Of a DNA stretch of 64,000 nt, positions 1 to 12,558 are shown piece by piece; position 1 is the stretch's first letter; each line of letters begins with the position of its first letter. Under the pieces are notes generated by a model, which was given only the letters and a program-made list of their open reading frames with translations, was not told where the DNA came from and ran no database searches. Source of the stretch: Lucifuga dentata. Lineage: Eukaryota; Chordata; Actinopteri; Ophidiiformes; Bythitidae. Where the stretch lies: the NCBI GenBank assembly GCA_014773175.1, contig VXCM01001345.1:1-64000 (forward strand), written 5' to 3'. The position numbers and the translations under genes were made by a program.

Positions 1-286
1 CTTGTGCCCCCTTGAGGCTGCATTGCATCCATCAGGGAATAAACCATGAAATAAAATGACCGTGACCTTCTATGATTGAGCACAAGTGTTGAATTTTAAA
101 TGTTGAATTTTAAGGTGGGGTGTATCACTTAAACATCTGATTTTGAAAGATTAGAGGATTTAGCAAAATAACACGAAAAATAAAATACAGTTTTATGTTT
201 TGGAAAATGTTTGGCAGTAACATAATGTGTATGTGGGTAGGATTTATTAGGCTCAACCATACAAAATCACTGGCATAGTCCTTTAA
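1..286 (+). mobile_element. TTAA-flanked MITE, copy A (left part cut by window edge)
   Basis: The right-hand part of a dispersed non-coding repeat that recurs at 3.3, 28.6, 31.1 and 62.6 kb. The block from about 119 matches the others over gattttgaaagattag, ggatttagcaaaataaca and the inverted end, which finishes ...catagtcct followed by TTAA (283-286). Similarity continues more weakly to position 1, so the left end lies outside the window. It has no coding capacity. The TTAA flank suggests piggyBac-type (or Kolobok-type) mobilisation, which is inference. Confidence 0.7.
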
Positions 287-3273
287 GATATAAAACCATG
301 TGGCCAGGCCACCATCTAAAATGAATGTAAGAAACACTAGAACTACAATATGTTAAAAAAAAAAATTTAGTTGCTGCCAAGATGTGGAAAATCTTCCATT
401 TAGCCAAGATGTTCATGAACAGACGTTCCTCTCAGTCAAAAAACATGAAATTCCATAATTTCACTTAAGTGGCATGTCATCATTCTTCTATGTTTATTCT
501 GGGGGAGAAATTAGTTAGTCATATAAACCATTCATGACTGTCATATTGTTACAAGGTTGTTTGTCTTCCACAGGGTTGGGCTCAAATTGTTGCCCTCCAA
601 GAAGTCAGTGATGCAAATGAAGCAGAATTGTGTTCAGCCTTGTGATTTCAAAGATAAGCTATCTGTATTGCCTTTATGAAGTACATAGGAAGGTCAAGCA
701 TTCTTCAGCGTTGTTGGTAATGCTCAGTACATAAATTAATTGCTTGCAGTATTGCTTTGTGAAATATCTGAAATGACTACTGGCCTTATATTGGCATAAA
801 ACTGTAGCGCTAACCTTCAAATTCACAGTAAGCCCTGTGGAGATGTTGAATTGTTTTTCCTCTTCACCTAAGCCCCAGCCCTTTATCTTAACTTCAGGCT
901 AAAGCACATTACTTCAAACCCATGCAGAAACTGCTCTGTTCCTTACCGCAAAAATAACAGAAAGAAAAGTTCAAGAGCAATTTGACAGATCCGGCAAGAC
1001 GAGACCATGTCAAATCCAGTGAATCTGGTTCCAAGGGTTTTTTATCTGTGACTGTCAAAAACAAGTATTGTGAGTGTTATCCCATTATTTCTGGGTTGTG
1101 AGTTTCTCTGTACAAACGTTCAGCATTCGCCGTTGACATTTAATTAATTTATCTATGATGTCAGACAATTGCTGACATTTTGTATTTCACAATGATCCAC
1201 ATGTTCAGTGATCCACACGTTTCAAAATCCATGACTTGTAATCATGGAAATTACTTAAGGATAACTTCTGCAAGCACTTGAATTAACATGGAAGCTTAGA
1301 CTCTAATAATTAAAACATTGATCTTGTTAATCCTTTCATTCATGGTCTTCACTACAATGGATGGATATTCAAATGCTACTTTAACCATTTAAGATTTTTT
1401 TTTCTCATTTTATAATAATGGCATTACATCTTCAAAATCTAGGAGGTGGGTGAAGATCCTAGAACCTCAGAAATATCTGTTACTACTTGTAGTCAAAACA
1501 GTGTATTTAAGCAGCACTTTTATACAGATTCCAATAGGATTTTTGTCATAGTTTTGTATGTCAGTGCATGAACATTTTTTTTTTTTCTTTTCCATTTATC
1601 CCTAAAATGCATTTTTACTGTTTTAATGAAACTACAAATAAATCCTTGTTCTGGGTTGTATGTGATCCAGAATATGATCTGGACAAGATAAGATCTTCTT
1701 TTTGTTAAAAAATGAGTCACCATGCTAAATTTCATTCAAATTGACCAAACTGATCATTAGCATTGATTTTATAGGCTAATTTAAAAAAAAAAAAAAAAAA
1801 NTAAAAAAAAAAAAAAAAAAGTTTCTCTGGATCCTAGATCCAAAATATGATCTAGATCACCAATATTTAATCACTTCTTCCACTCAACATTATCTATCTG
1901 TTCCCAGATTTCACCCAAATCTGTCCATAACTTTGTGATATCCTGCTAACAAACCAACAAACATGCAAATGTCATGACCACACAGCTTCCTTGGTAATGA
2001 AACATTATGCCTTATTTATTAAACACATTGTTGTTCAATTTTTAGTTTTAGAAATATTACAAGTGACTTGACATGATTTCAGTATAGTTTTGAAGTAACT
2101 CTTTAAACAATATTCATTGTGATTTAATAACTAATGAACAAATTAATTTAATTTAAATTTCATTTTAGTATAGATTAAGCCTTCAAACACTGTTTATGTG
2201 ACAATCCCAGCCAAATAGGCTGTTAGATTCTTTGCCTTTTCTGTAATGGACATTGTAAGCAGCCAGTCAGATTTTATGGGAGACCGTGGCCCTCCAGGCA
2301 GCCCTCTGGGCACATGCCTCGAGACCTGAATTTGGACAACAAATGTCAGCGAGGCAAAGAGCTCGCTCAATAATTTTCAGTCATTAATATTTCAAGGCAT
2401 ACTGTATGGACTTCCCATAGACAACTGAATATGCTCAGCAATGGGGATTCAGTGTAGAATTGTGTTTTCTCTATTTAAATTTAGGTATAATCCTTATTTT
2501 GGAGATTCTATACAACATCAGTGAGTAATGACAGAGACAGGAGATTCCTGTGACATTTTGGCCTTCTGCTTTCCACTCTCTGACCACACTGATGCATACA
2601 CTAATGCATCACTTGGCTGCCCCACTAGATTAAAGGAAAGAACCAGGGACGTTCCAAAAATAGCACTTGTATCAACACCCCCACCAGCTGCTTCATGCTC
2701 CATCCGGGAACATCATATTCCATCAATCTTTCAACCACTTATTGACGGGATGTCCACATAAATTTGTCTGACAGGCATTGGAGCACTATGAAGTATTAAT
2801 TTTATATTCTCTGTGTGGTTTTCAGGATTTGGTGGCATGTCCTGCCCCTCTGGCAACAAAAAACAAAAATTCATGCATTAACTAGATTATAATGTTGATG
2901 GAATACTAACCAGTACATGTATTGATGTCGGGGCCTCGTATCTCATATATGCATAGCGTAGTGAGAGTAACAAGGAAGTCACATTGTAATATGGGCAACA
3001 GGGTGACCTAGTTATTACAGAGACTGAATTATATAGTCATATATTCAATCCCCACAACAACAAATGTGCATTTGGCTTGTGAAACCTTGAGTGTAACACT
3101 GAAGCTCCACCAGCTTGCTCATGTTGTCTTGGATCAATGCAGCTAAAGGACAGATGTGTCAACAGCCTAATTTTCCTCCATATAAATGATGCTAATGAAC
3201 CTCTTTATGCACCTCAAGGAATTTGAGCAGCAGTTGAACATTGAGAGGACACATATGCCGCACAACATACTGC
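287..3273. other. AT-rich unique sequence, no gene seen
   Basis: No convincing coding region, RNA gene or splice-bounded exon is visible. It holds an interrupted A-run with an assembly N (1783-1820) and ordinary AT-rich sequence. Around 2995-3090 there is a stretch (gggcaacagggtgacctag) faintly like the head of a fish tRNA-derived repeat, too decayed to call. Open frames here are short and lack protein-like composition. Confidence 0.6.
1783..1820. repeat. Poly(A) tract split by a single N
   Basis: Eighteen A residues, then N at 1801, a T, and eighteen more A residues. The symmetry suggests two contig ends meeting in a homopolymer; the true tract length is unknown. Confidence 0.85.
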
Positions 3274-3847
3274 TTAAAGGACCACATCAGTGGTTTTTGC
3301 ATGTTTGAGCCCAATGTATACAACTTACACACATGTTGCGTTATTGACAACCAGTTCTCAAGATGTACTACTGGAGTGGTAAATATTAGAAGTGTTTTTC
3401 CTACCTTTCAGACTGCCACTGGTTTCAGTTCATTCCAGGAAGCTATTAAAATCAACTTGTAGAGAATTGAAATGTGCTTGAGATAAGTAATCATCACAGT
3501 GAAAAAAAAACATCTATCAAATTTAATGTAACTTTAACTGGTCAGACACAGAGCTTCATGGAAGATAATGTATGTCTCCAACAGGGAATTTAGTCCCAAG
3601 AGTAGACAGCTTTTACCAAGAAATTAAAAATGGCCATCTCTTCTACATTCTGATGTTCTTTTTGGCAGGCAAAATAGAATTTTAAGTTGCTGTATCATCT
3701 GAACATTTGAGTTTGAAAGATTAGGGGATTTAGCAAAATAACAGGAAAACTAAAAAACAGATTTGGAAAATGGTGTCAGTAACGCAACATGTATGCATGT
3801 AGTATTTCTTGAGCACAAACAAGCAACGTCACCTTATGGTACTTTAA
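3274..3847 (+). mobile_element. TTAA-flanked MITE, copy B (complete)
   Basis: A complete copy: TTAA (3274-3277), a 566-bp element (3278-3843), then TTAA (3844-3847). The ends are inverted repeats of roughly 90 bp: the left begins aggaccacatcagtgg and continues through catgtttgagcccaat, and the right ends in the related complement ...ttatggtact. The interior is AT-rich and non-coding. TTAA on both sides is the target duplication expected for piggyBac-type or Kolobok-type transposons; which one applies cannot be settled from a MITE alone. Same length and layout as the copy at 31.1 kb, but in the opposite orientation. Confidence 0.8.
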
Positions 3848-6105
3848 AGTTTAATATTATATCAGGAGTGCATCAAAGAACCTGATGGCCACTTGTTGAA
3901 TTTTCATATTTGTAAGAAATGTTAACCATAAGAAACAGAGTGAGTCATTCTATTTGTGGTCTTTGTCAGGGTTATGAAAAGGAATTAAATTTGCATACTC
4001 GCACTTTGTTTTCTACAAAGTGACAGCGGTGTAGCCACACTTGGATGAGGCGCCAAGGTTACTCCGTGGTTTGATGCTTCCTATTTAAAATCTGTCTGAA
4101 AGTAAATAAATTATGCACATCAATCCATGCAGCAAGTACAAGAAAAATGCTGTTGAGTGTAATTATAGCAGTGGATATGGATGGGAGTTGGAGGGGTGAT
4201 GGTGGTGCTCCATAAATCATATCTGTATATTGTACAATCTTGCATGCAGATCTAATAGTATCACATGAGCTCCCTCCACTTTATGGCTCCACATTCAGAT
4301 GATGCACGCATATCACAGGGTAGCAGAATATGTTAATAGCAGATTTATTGTTTTGTTTTGTTTTATTGTGGTTTACAAGGAGTCTGGACAAAGTCATAAA
4401 GGGGATCATAACTGTATATCAACAACCTGTCATGCTGCAAAGAAGAAAAATACATCAATGACTGAAACAGAATGATTTTCAAATATCTAGAGACTGGAGT
4501 GTGGAGATTCTAATGACGAAGGGCTAATCCTATACAGATTTTTTTTTATTCCTCAACTGGGTAGCATCAGGCCAAGGCCAGAATGCAGCACAGCAATGAA
4601 AGTAGCAGACTAAGTAGCCTCTTCAGTGATATATGACTTTATTAAGGGCTCACGAGTGAAAGTGGAGATGGTTGGGACCATCACTATTCTGTTAACCTCT
4701 GCTCCCAATGTTTTAATTCCATTATGATGCAGGGACAAGATAAGCAAGTTGTTTGTCAGGACAGAGAACACCACCAGTGAAATCAATATTGCTATCTGCT
4801 ACACAGCAGCCCAGTGACTGAAATAAGAGTAATAATAAGGACATGAGCATTGTTTAGCAAAGTGGAATCAATCCTGTTTTCACATTCAAATGACCATGAG
4901 ATTAAGCTATAGATTTAGGGTTTGAAGTTGATCATTTGTGGCAACCTAATTCAAGTGCAAGTTTTCAACTTTGTTTAATTTAGTAGTGAAGCCAACAGTA
5001 TTTCCCCTTGGCAGTAGTCATTTTTGGTAAATAAAAGCAACATATTTTATTTTTCCACCCCACACAGCCTTGCACTGGGGGAGGTCTTCTTATTACAGTA
5101 GCTTAATAATTTCCAACTGGCTAATGAGGGCTTATTTTCATTGCACCCAGAGGCGCTCTTGTTTGTATTGTTGTATTTCATCACTTGGTTAAATGTTAAT
5201 TGAGTTTTTCATATCATTTATGCTGAGTTAACGTCTCACTCAAAAGATTTCTCACAAATTAGCTTTAAGGGTCTCTGCAGATGTTGCAATTCCGTTCACT
5301 GTGCTGGGATCTATGTATAATTGTTGGTTGTTAAACCGTGTTTCTTCACTTAATGATCCGTCTGGTGGCTTTGGAACAGTAAAAAGCTTGACCTACTGAC
5401 TATCATAGAATTGTGATCATGTATGTTGTCCAAGCCCATCATCATTTCCTCTCTACAATGTAATCGCTGCAATATAGAATCTCTGTAGCATCTGCGATTT
5501 TACAGCTCTATTTTACTGCTTTCATTTCTCTCACATAAGGTCTTTGCCGTTTACCATAATCAATGGAACGCTGTGCAGCATGTTCAAAACCCTTCTGTCT
5601 GCTAGAAAATATAATTACTCCAAAGCATTCCACCTACAGCTTTATTAGCATATGCAAATCATACCAGGGGAAGTGAGATGTGCTGTGCAGCTATGCACAA
5701 ATTTAGAATCAATAGCATTTTACAGGGCTCTGAAGAGTTGTACTATAACCATCCAGATTATCGCATTATGATTCAAAGTGAGCTTGCGCAATGTTTACTC
5801 AGCTGCACAGTGGCCAAAAGTGGCAATTAGGAGATAATAACACACTGAATTTTCCAATCTGCTATTTCCCTGAAATTCTTTAGCTTGCTTTGATGACCTC
5901 TTCGTTATAGCATCTCAACTAACAAACACATCTGTTACTGATAATTAGTGGATTTTACTGCTTTGGAATTCAACTATGCATTGTAAGAGAAAGTTTGTGC
6001 TATTTATTCAATATTATTATGCAAATATTAGATAGTTTTGGTGTCTGAAACACTAAACATGACTACAAAGAGGTAAGGGACAAGTATTACTATTTCCTGC
6101 ATAAG
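3848..6105. other. Unique non-coding sequence with possible regulatory character
   Basis: No gene is visible. From about 5050 to 5960 the sequence is complex, free of simple repeats and rich in homeodomain-type TAAT cores, with a perfect octamer ATGCAAAT at 5652-5659 (POU-factor type). Such stretches in vertebrate gene deserts are often conserved enhancers, but conservation cannot be seen from one genome. Confidence 0.35.
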
Positions 6106-6145
6106 TTAAAGGACCATGTCTGAGCATGTTTGAGTCCAAGGAATA
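6106..6145 (+). mobile_element. Possible end fragment of the TTAA MITE family
   Basis: TTAA at 6106-6109 is followed by aggaccatgtctgagcatg and tttgagtcc, closely resembling the left terminus of the MITE copies at 3274 and 31132. Similarity stops after about 35 bp, so this is at best a terminal fragment. Confidence 0.35.
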
Positions 6146-7131
6146 GTACCTGCTTTTGGATTTATGAATCCTTCCTTTCACAGGCCATATTCAAGATGCT
6201 GAAACAGGGGTGTCAGCATGCATCTAAAAGCTTACATGAGAAGACCACTGCAATAAACACAGCTGTTAGAATCACAATTACATGAATGAAAATGACCCAA
6301 AAATTACCTAAAAGACAACATTGCCTGTACTGAATAAATTTATTAGAAAGTAATTACTTGTGCTGTTGCCAGCACAATTAAAGACAGCATGGTGATGTAA
6401 TGGAGGCCTGAAGAAGAATGAAATTAGAGGTAGAGAAAGGCAGAAGAGCAGTGACAGGCAGAGGAGGTGTAGCAAGACTGTAGCTGCTCTGAGCATCGCC
6501 TAAGTCATGCTTGGGGCGATGAGCATGTGATGGAGGCAGTACAGGTACAGCAGCGGCAGCAGTTGACAATTACTACTGTATCAGCAGCATCTCCTCTCTG
6601 TCTTCCATTTCATTAGCTACACAGCCTCAGCCAATATATGGTGGGAACTCATTATTATCATGTCTGCGCTGGTTTTCTCCACACTTTCTTTACAGTTTGT
6701 CTTTTCTTTTCCTTCATCATGTATACAGTATATACTGTACTAACAGGCTGTGATAAAGAATATAAAATTATCATCACTTTATCTGCCTCCTCTCATCCTA
6801 AAATATAAAAAGGTAATTACTACAATAGAGAGCTAATCTACTCAGATGACTGAAAAAGTATGGTTTCTTTTATCAACAACACCAGTTGCGTGTGCTTTAA
6901 ATTGGGAATATAATATGTGTATCTATGCCACATACTGTAAATTCTCAAGAACAAGTGCAACAATGGATTCTATAAAAGCCATGAATTAATGATGTTTTCT
7001 ACAGTAGGTTATTTCACTGTCTTCTCTACCTCCTCCATTATTATTTGAAACAGGAAGAGCCTTTCACCAGTGCTACTCCAGCAGTGGATAGGTTAAAAGC
7101 CTCTTGCAATATATTTTAAAAGCTGCCTCCC

Positions 7132-7133
<2 letters not shown>

Positions 7134-7177
<44 letters not shown>
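7134..7177. repeat. (TC)n microsatellite
   Basis: About 44 bp of uninterrupted TC/CT dinucleotides. Confidence 0.95.
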
Positions 7178-7180
<3 letters not shown>

Positions 7181-7599
7181 ATCCCCCTGTGCTTGGTGTC
7201 TTGGTCTACACCAATTTTGCAAGCAGCTTCCTTTACTTTATACAATAAGACATGGTGGAAAGTTTTGTTCAAAAGACTGAACCCCCCCAAGGAGCTTCCT
7301 CTAGGGTAGCAAGCACAGCTATCTGAAATTTGAACAGGCTGGATAGCCATAAGCAAAATCTCACAGTAAGCAACACAATGGGAAAATGAGCAAACTACTA
7401 ATGCGTGAATAAAAACAGGACTGCAAATGCATATGAACATGCACGTGCTTGTGCATGCACATACACAAATGCACAAAAGTTCTGGTTGTGTCTACTGAAT
7501 TTAGAGGCTCAAGGGGTAATCATGTGCTACATAGCCACAAGAGACCAACACAAAAGTGGTAACTGGTTCTCCAGTCACAGTTAGTTTGCACGTTATTAG

Positions 7600-7793
7600 T
7601 CTTTAGATTGGCAGTGGACAGCAAGAAAGTGTCAGGTTTGAATCCTTGGGTGATCTGGGGCTTTTTATTGTGAAGGATGCATGTTCTGTGTGGGTTTTCT
7701 CCCACTGCCCAAAGATATGCAGGTCAGATGAAGTGGATACTCTTCCTCTTAAATGCTTACCTATACATTTTAATGTAGGTATGAATGAGTTTT
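7600..7793 (+). mobile_element. Decayed fish SINE-like interspersed repeat
   Basis: The order of motifs matches a very common fish interspersed repeat. A segment like cagtggacagcaagaaagtg is followed by a tRNA-promoter-like B box (aggtttgaatcc), a 'gcatgttctgtgtgggttttc' type segment, 'tcccactgcccaaagatatgcag', and a tail like tgtaggtatgaatgag. The copy is eroded, with short deletions. The identification is from memory of the family. Its distal end is interrupted by the MITE starting at 7794. Confidence 0.6.
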
Positions 7794-8507
7794 AGGCCTA
7801 GTCCACACTAATACGGATATTTTTTTAAATGGATATTTTTTCACCCATTGTTTAAAAAAAAAAAATTATGTCCACACAAGCATCGTTTTACAAAATATCT
7901 CTGTCCACACAAGAACACTCAAAANAAAAAAAATTATGTCCACACAAGCATCGTTTTACAAAATATCTCTGTCCACACAAGAACACTCAAAAGGCTACAA
8001 ACGCATGCCAGGCTGGCAGGTGGCAATAAAGTCTGACCCGACCCAGCCTGATCCAAAACCGTCATTTCTGGCAGACTTTAACCAGTGGACGCCGTGGACC
8101 CAGTAATATTGGGCGCAGCAGTTGCAGACGCCGTTGTCTGCTGGTAAAGTGGTGCAGCAATGCCAAGTTAACTTGTAAACTTGCGACTGCTATTGCTAAC
8201 CAAACGAAAAGACAGACACGGTTGCCGCCATTGTTGTTGTTGTTATTGTTTCTGGCGCACGCTCACTGCACAAAGCAACAGTTTGCATGCGTGAGTTTAG
8301 TTCTGATGTCATCATTTCCCAAACGCTCCATTTTTCATGTCCACATGGATACACAGAAAGTAGAGTTTTTAGAAATCTTCACTTTAGCAGCTGTTTTAAA
8401 AATCTCTGTTTTAGTGGCCTAAAATGCCATTTGCGTGTGGGTGAAAGGCCAAAACACAGAGAAAATATGCATTTTGTAAAATATCCATATTAGTGTGGAC
8501 AGGGCCT
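7794..8507. mobile_element. MITE with about 50-bp terminal inverted repeats (TIR start aggcc..gtccacactaat)
   Basis: The left end (aggcctagtccacactaata, continuing into ggatattt) is the reverse complement of the right end (...atattagtgtggacagggcct) with a few mismatches; weaker similarity extends to about 50 bp. The interior is non-coding and GC-richer than its surroundings (8030-8290). The visible 714 bp is inflated by a 67-bp assembly duplication around N 7925. I could not identify a clear short target duplication. The superfamily is uncertain (hAT-like or other). Confidence 0.7.
7858..7992. repeat. 67-bp exact direct repeat around a single N (assembly artefact)
   Basis: Positions 7858-7924 and 7926-7992 are identical, separated only by N at 7925. 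This is one of five such N-separated duplications of 62-67 bp in the window and is best read as an uncollapsed contig overlap. Confidence 0.85.
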
Positions 8508-8512
8508 TAAAA

Positions 8513-8556
8513 GCTTACCCATACTTTTTAATGTAGGTATGAATGAGTTTTAAAGT
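8513..8556 (+). repeat. Second copy of SINE-like tail flanking the MITE
   Basis: A segment of about 44 bp here (gcttacccatac ... gtaggtatgaatgagtttta) is nearly the same as 7754-7793 immediately left of the MITE. The two copies sit on both sides of the element, too long for an ordinary target-site duplication. Confidence 0.75.
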
Positions 8557-8606
8557 CAATATAGGCTTAGGTTCCTATATACTCTCATAAGCTGTCATAG
8601 CTGGAA

Positions 8607-8696
8607 AGCACAGGTGGAACTAATCACATTAATGATGGCTGCATTCCACCTAAATGGAATGCAGCCATCATTAATGTGATTAGTTCCACCTGTGCT
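8607..8696. repeat. Perfect foldback: 42-bp arms, 6-nt loop
   Basis: Left arm 8607-8648 (starts agcacaggtggaactaatca) and right arm 8655-8696 (ends ...gttccacctgtgct) are exact reverse complements; the loop cctaaa is 8649-8654. No flanking target duplication is evident and neither arm encodes anything. It could be a young foldback or palindromic element, a recent inverted duplication, or a library/assembly hairpin artefact. Confidence 0.9.
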
Positions 8697-9150
8697 GTCA
8701 AAATGTCTGCTATGAAGAAAAGTCTATTACTAACAGAAGTATTGCTCATAATTCTAAACTGTCAAATAAATTGAACTTGCATTTTGAGTCTCATTCACTC
8801 GCTCACTCACTCACACACACACACACATACACTAAAAACACACAGGGCACTAATTTAATGAAGCGAAGCAGATAGAAGTAAAAATCTAAAAATAAATGCC
8901 AGTTTGTTCGGTTAGGGAGTAGGAATTGGTCATCAGATGAGCAATCATCACATTTACACTTCAAAATTGGCTTCCAACTTCAGTGCCAGCTTGAAAAATT
9001 GAGTTTGAATTAGGCACTTACACAAACAGACCAAAACAGTGATAATAAATCTCCCCTTGAGATTAAAATGTCAGTCAGGATAATTTAGAACTTTCACACA
9101 ATCACAGCAGCAAGGAGTTGTAAGTGAGCTGGATGAATATATGACATCCT

Positions 9151-9163
9151 CTTGAACTGAAAG

Positions 9164-9203
<40 letters not shown>

Positions 9204-9229
9204 TGTGATAAAGGANCTTGAACTGAAAG

Positions 9230-9269
<40 letters not shown>

Positions 9270-9281
9270 TGTGATAAAGGA
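9151..9281. repeat. 65-bp exact direct repeat around a single N (assembly artefact)
   Basis: Positions 9151-9215 and 9217-9281 are identical: a unique head, (CT)11, a GT run of 21 nt, and an ataaagga tail, separated by N at 9216. Identical microsatellite lengths in both copies argue for duplication by the assembler and against biology. Confidence 0.85.
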
Positions 9282-9410
9282 TAGGAGGGGGGGCTGGGCT
9301 GAGGTGATGGGGTAGGATTCCCCCTCATCATTTCCACCTGGTATAAATCATCCTCATCCAATTATGATAAACTCTGTATCCCAGATTATGTGGTTTTAAT
9401 GTGAGGGAAG

Positions 9411-9449
9411 GTGTGTGTGTGTGTGTGGGGGGGGNGGGGGGGGGGGGGG
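9411..9449. repeat. (GT)n followed by poly(G) with N
   Basis: A short GT array runs into a G homopolymer interrupted by N at 9435. The true length is uncertain. Confidence 0.9.
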
Positions 9450-9624
9450 TGTCTAGCAGACGTCTTCATCAGTGAATAAGAGTGAGGTTTCATTTGGGCA
9501 TCAGTGGGCCATGTCCTTTTAATTAATGGGGCTCGGCTGAGTTGGAGATGGTGCAGCTATTTAAAATGCTAAACAGTTTTTCAGATTTTCTCATTCTCGC
9601 TCAACAGAAACCCTCCACCAGCAA

Positions 9625-9659
9625 TACACACACGCACACACACACACACACACACACAC
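9625..9659. repeat. (AC)n microsatellite
   Basis: AC dinucleotides with one CG interruption; a second short AC array follows at 9686-9699. Confidence 0.9.
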
Positions 9660-9788
9660 GCATACAGACACAAATACTTCCAGATTCACACACACACACC
9701 TACCTCGCACTGTCACACTCACTCTTGGCAGTAGATGTGTTTAATTTTGCCTATGCTCAGGGCAGGGCTTGGTTGTTGGTATGGTGTG

Positions 9789-9790
<2 letters not shown>

Positions 9791-9844
<54 letters not shown>
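9791..9844. repeat. (GT)27 microsatellite
   Basis: A 54-bp uninterrupted GT array, the longest pure dinucleotide GT run in the window. Confidence 0.95.
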
Positions 9845-9845
<1 letters not shown>

Positions 9846-12558
9846 GGGCTGTGTATGTTAAATGGTTGGAAGGAAAGTGGACAATGATGAGATAATACAT
9901 TTATCTGTATTGTCTTTTGCAATCTGGTATTTGGCTGGTGCTTTAAACAGGTGTAGAGATGAGTTGTATTGTTCTGGGAGGATTAGAAGCCAAATCAGAG
10001 TTCGTATCCACATTGAACTGGCATTTTAATTTGTCCAAGAGAAAATTAATTAAGAGGAAACGAGAAACCCTTACGGAAGGCAGCATCAGACCAGAGGTTA
10101 GATCAAACCAGAGGTTAGATAAGCGGAAGAGAGTGGAATGTGGGTGAACGTGGCTAGAAAAAGTAAAGGAGAAACACTTTCTGCCTCAGAACTGCTGTGG
10201 ATGTGCTCTTGAACACCAACCTTCAACTGTAGGTGTGTGTGATGAATACGATGTGAACACTACAGCTGTACTAGAGCCTTCACGGCTCTGAAAGTGTAGA
10301 AAGTGTGAATTATTGAAATGACATTATACTACACATATGAATAAGTAAAATGTATGATATAAGCTGACTGTTGCTGGAGGAGCACATGGAAGAAGCCGTT
10401 TGGTTTGTTTGGTTTTCCTGGAGCTGAACCAAGACCTAAAGCACCACTGTAACATTTTAGTCACTGATTCTGAATAAAATTCTTATTCTAGTCTCGCTGT
10501 GTGATTGTATTGTGCATCTTTCACCTTCCTGAATATAACTTTCTCCTAACAACACTCTTTTCTGTATAAAATAGCTGATAGCCTTGCATTTGTTACAAAC
10601 ACCATCCGTTCCATGTAAACATGCTTATAGCTGGACTGGCTCACCCAGATATAACAGACCCTGTAGGTACTGAAACCGGCTTCATGATACCAGTTATCCA
10701 GGATGGCCTATGTTAGGCCTGGTAACCCAAGGAAACCTCAGATGACTACTGACATATCAACTCAGTGTTGTCATAAACTGTCTCATCATAGAAAATTCAC
10801 AAATGAATGATGGATTGTTGAGCATTACTGGACATCACAGCAGAGAACGGAGAGGTGGGGGGGTGGNCCCACCCCTTCCCATCTCCTTCCCCCTAACCCA
10901 CGAGTCCCTGGGGCTACCATTTGTGAATTCATCTCTGCCCTCACATCCCTGTTCGGCTGTCACATCGAATCTCACAAGCACAAACAGTCAACGATAACAG
11001 TGTTAGGGCTTTTCATATTCCATACACTGTTTCCAGCTCCGACTATACCAATATGTAATGTTACCCACGCTCTCTCCCTCACTATCACCACTGTTTTCGC
11101 ACATTTACCCACCCACTACTACGGTGTAGGGGTAGCTCCCCCGTCCTGCATTCTGGATCCTCATTTTCTTTTCTTCTATCATTGTTTTTCCCATCTCTAC
11201 TCTCCATGATTGAGTCTCTCTGTGTCTATCTCCACTAACACTAACCAGATTTAAGATTCTCTCTTCACTGGCAAATTCATATTTACAATTTATATTTCCA
11301 TACAGTTATACTGTTTTCAGTACAGCAAGTGTCTGAGACATTATTACAAGCAATAAAGAATGAACAATCTTAAAATAGCATAGCTAGAAAGTTTCATTTT
11401 AAACAAAAAGCCTAAGCACTATGGCAACCACAGAACAAGCATGCTGAGCATAAACTCTCCCGGTACTCTCCCAACACACACACACACACGTAATGGTACA
11501 GTCTGATACGTGTGTCAGAAGTTGAAATGTTAAGGCCAGAGTTAAATTTTTATGTAACATGTAGAAGCTCTTCTATCATTACCTTATTATTAAGGACTTC
11601 TGCCTCCCTTCACCTCTATCTGGATATTAAAGAAGCACATGACTTACATTCCAGTAATTTATCAGTAGTGAGTCTAAGTTTAAAGATGTAATATTCAACT
11701 TAATTACTGTACTTTAGCACAAACCAAACTAATTGGCTATAACTCAGTCTGCTCAGCTTTTATGTTTTCTAGCTCCAATTTATGGCAAACCAGGAATAAG
11801 CCATGTTTTTCATCAAAATCATATTGAAGTAAAACCAAGAGATACATGGCAGGCTGTTTAACAAAATGGGCCTGATGCTATAAAAACACACTATGGTTTA
11901 TTGGAAAGAAGAATTAAAGCCTGACGCACAATCCAAGTCTTCATTCCTGAACCCAAGTAAAGATGGCAGCCAGGCATGAAAGCTGTTTATTTCTCCAACT
12001 GCCATCTTTGTGTGGTTGAGAATTGGTTATTAACTTAATTTGAGTATTTCATTTCTTTTAGCCAGAGTATTGTGGCTGTAAAGCTGTGGTTATAATTTAA
12101 TTGCTGCAACATTCAATTTATTGTCCTTATGAGAATTAGGACACTCAGACACTGTAGTTCATGTGTATAGTGTTCTATCTAAAAGCACTTAAGATAGTGG
12201 TATGATTTATAGTGGAGGCTCATCCAAGATTGTCATACTTTACATACTGTACAGATACTGTATGTACTGCATCACTAAAGGTCTACACTTTCTCTAAGAA
12301 AAATGCCCCATCTTGTACTAGTTAGTCATAAAAATGGGATATAAATAACAAGAGATGAACATCAAAAACACCTAATCATAAACCTTCTGGATTTTTTATT
12401 TATTTATTTATTTATTTTTTATGGAAAGTAGAATTTAGGGCAGGATAGAGATGAATGGGCTTAAAGAGCTTTGTGAGAGCTGGTCAGATGCATTGCAGAG
12501 AGTGCAATGTAAGGACAGGAGGCCTAGTGGGATATGTGAAGGAAGGAGGCGGGGGGGG

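Noticed and set aside
3241..3462. Frame sharing words (CMFEP, YN.HT) with a minus-strand frame at 31509-31730
   Set aside because: The similarity comes from the shared MITE inverted repeats, not from a conserved protein.
7620..7660. tRNA gene suggested by a B-box-like aggtttgaatcc
   Set aside because: No cloverleaf or matching A-box tRNA body; it belongs to a decayed SINE-like repeat.
9542..9922. Frames with His-Thr or Cys-Val repeats (117 and 67 codons)
   Set aside because: They are translations of CA/GT microsatellites.
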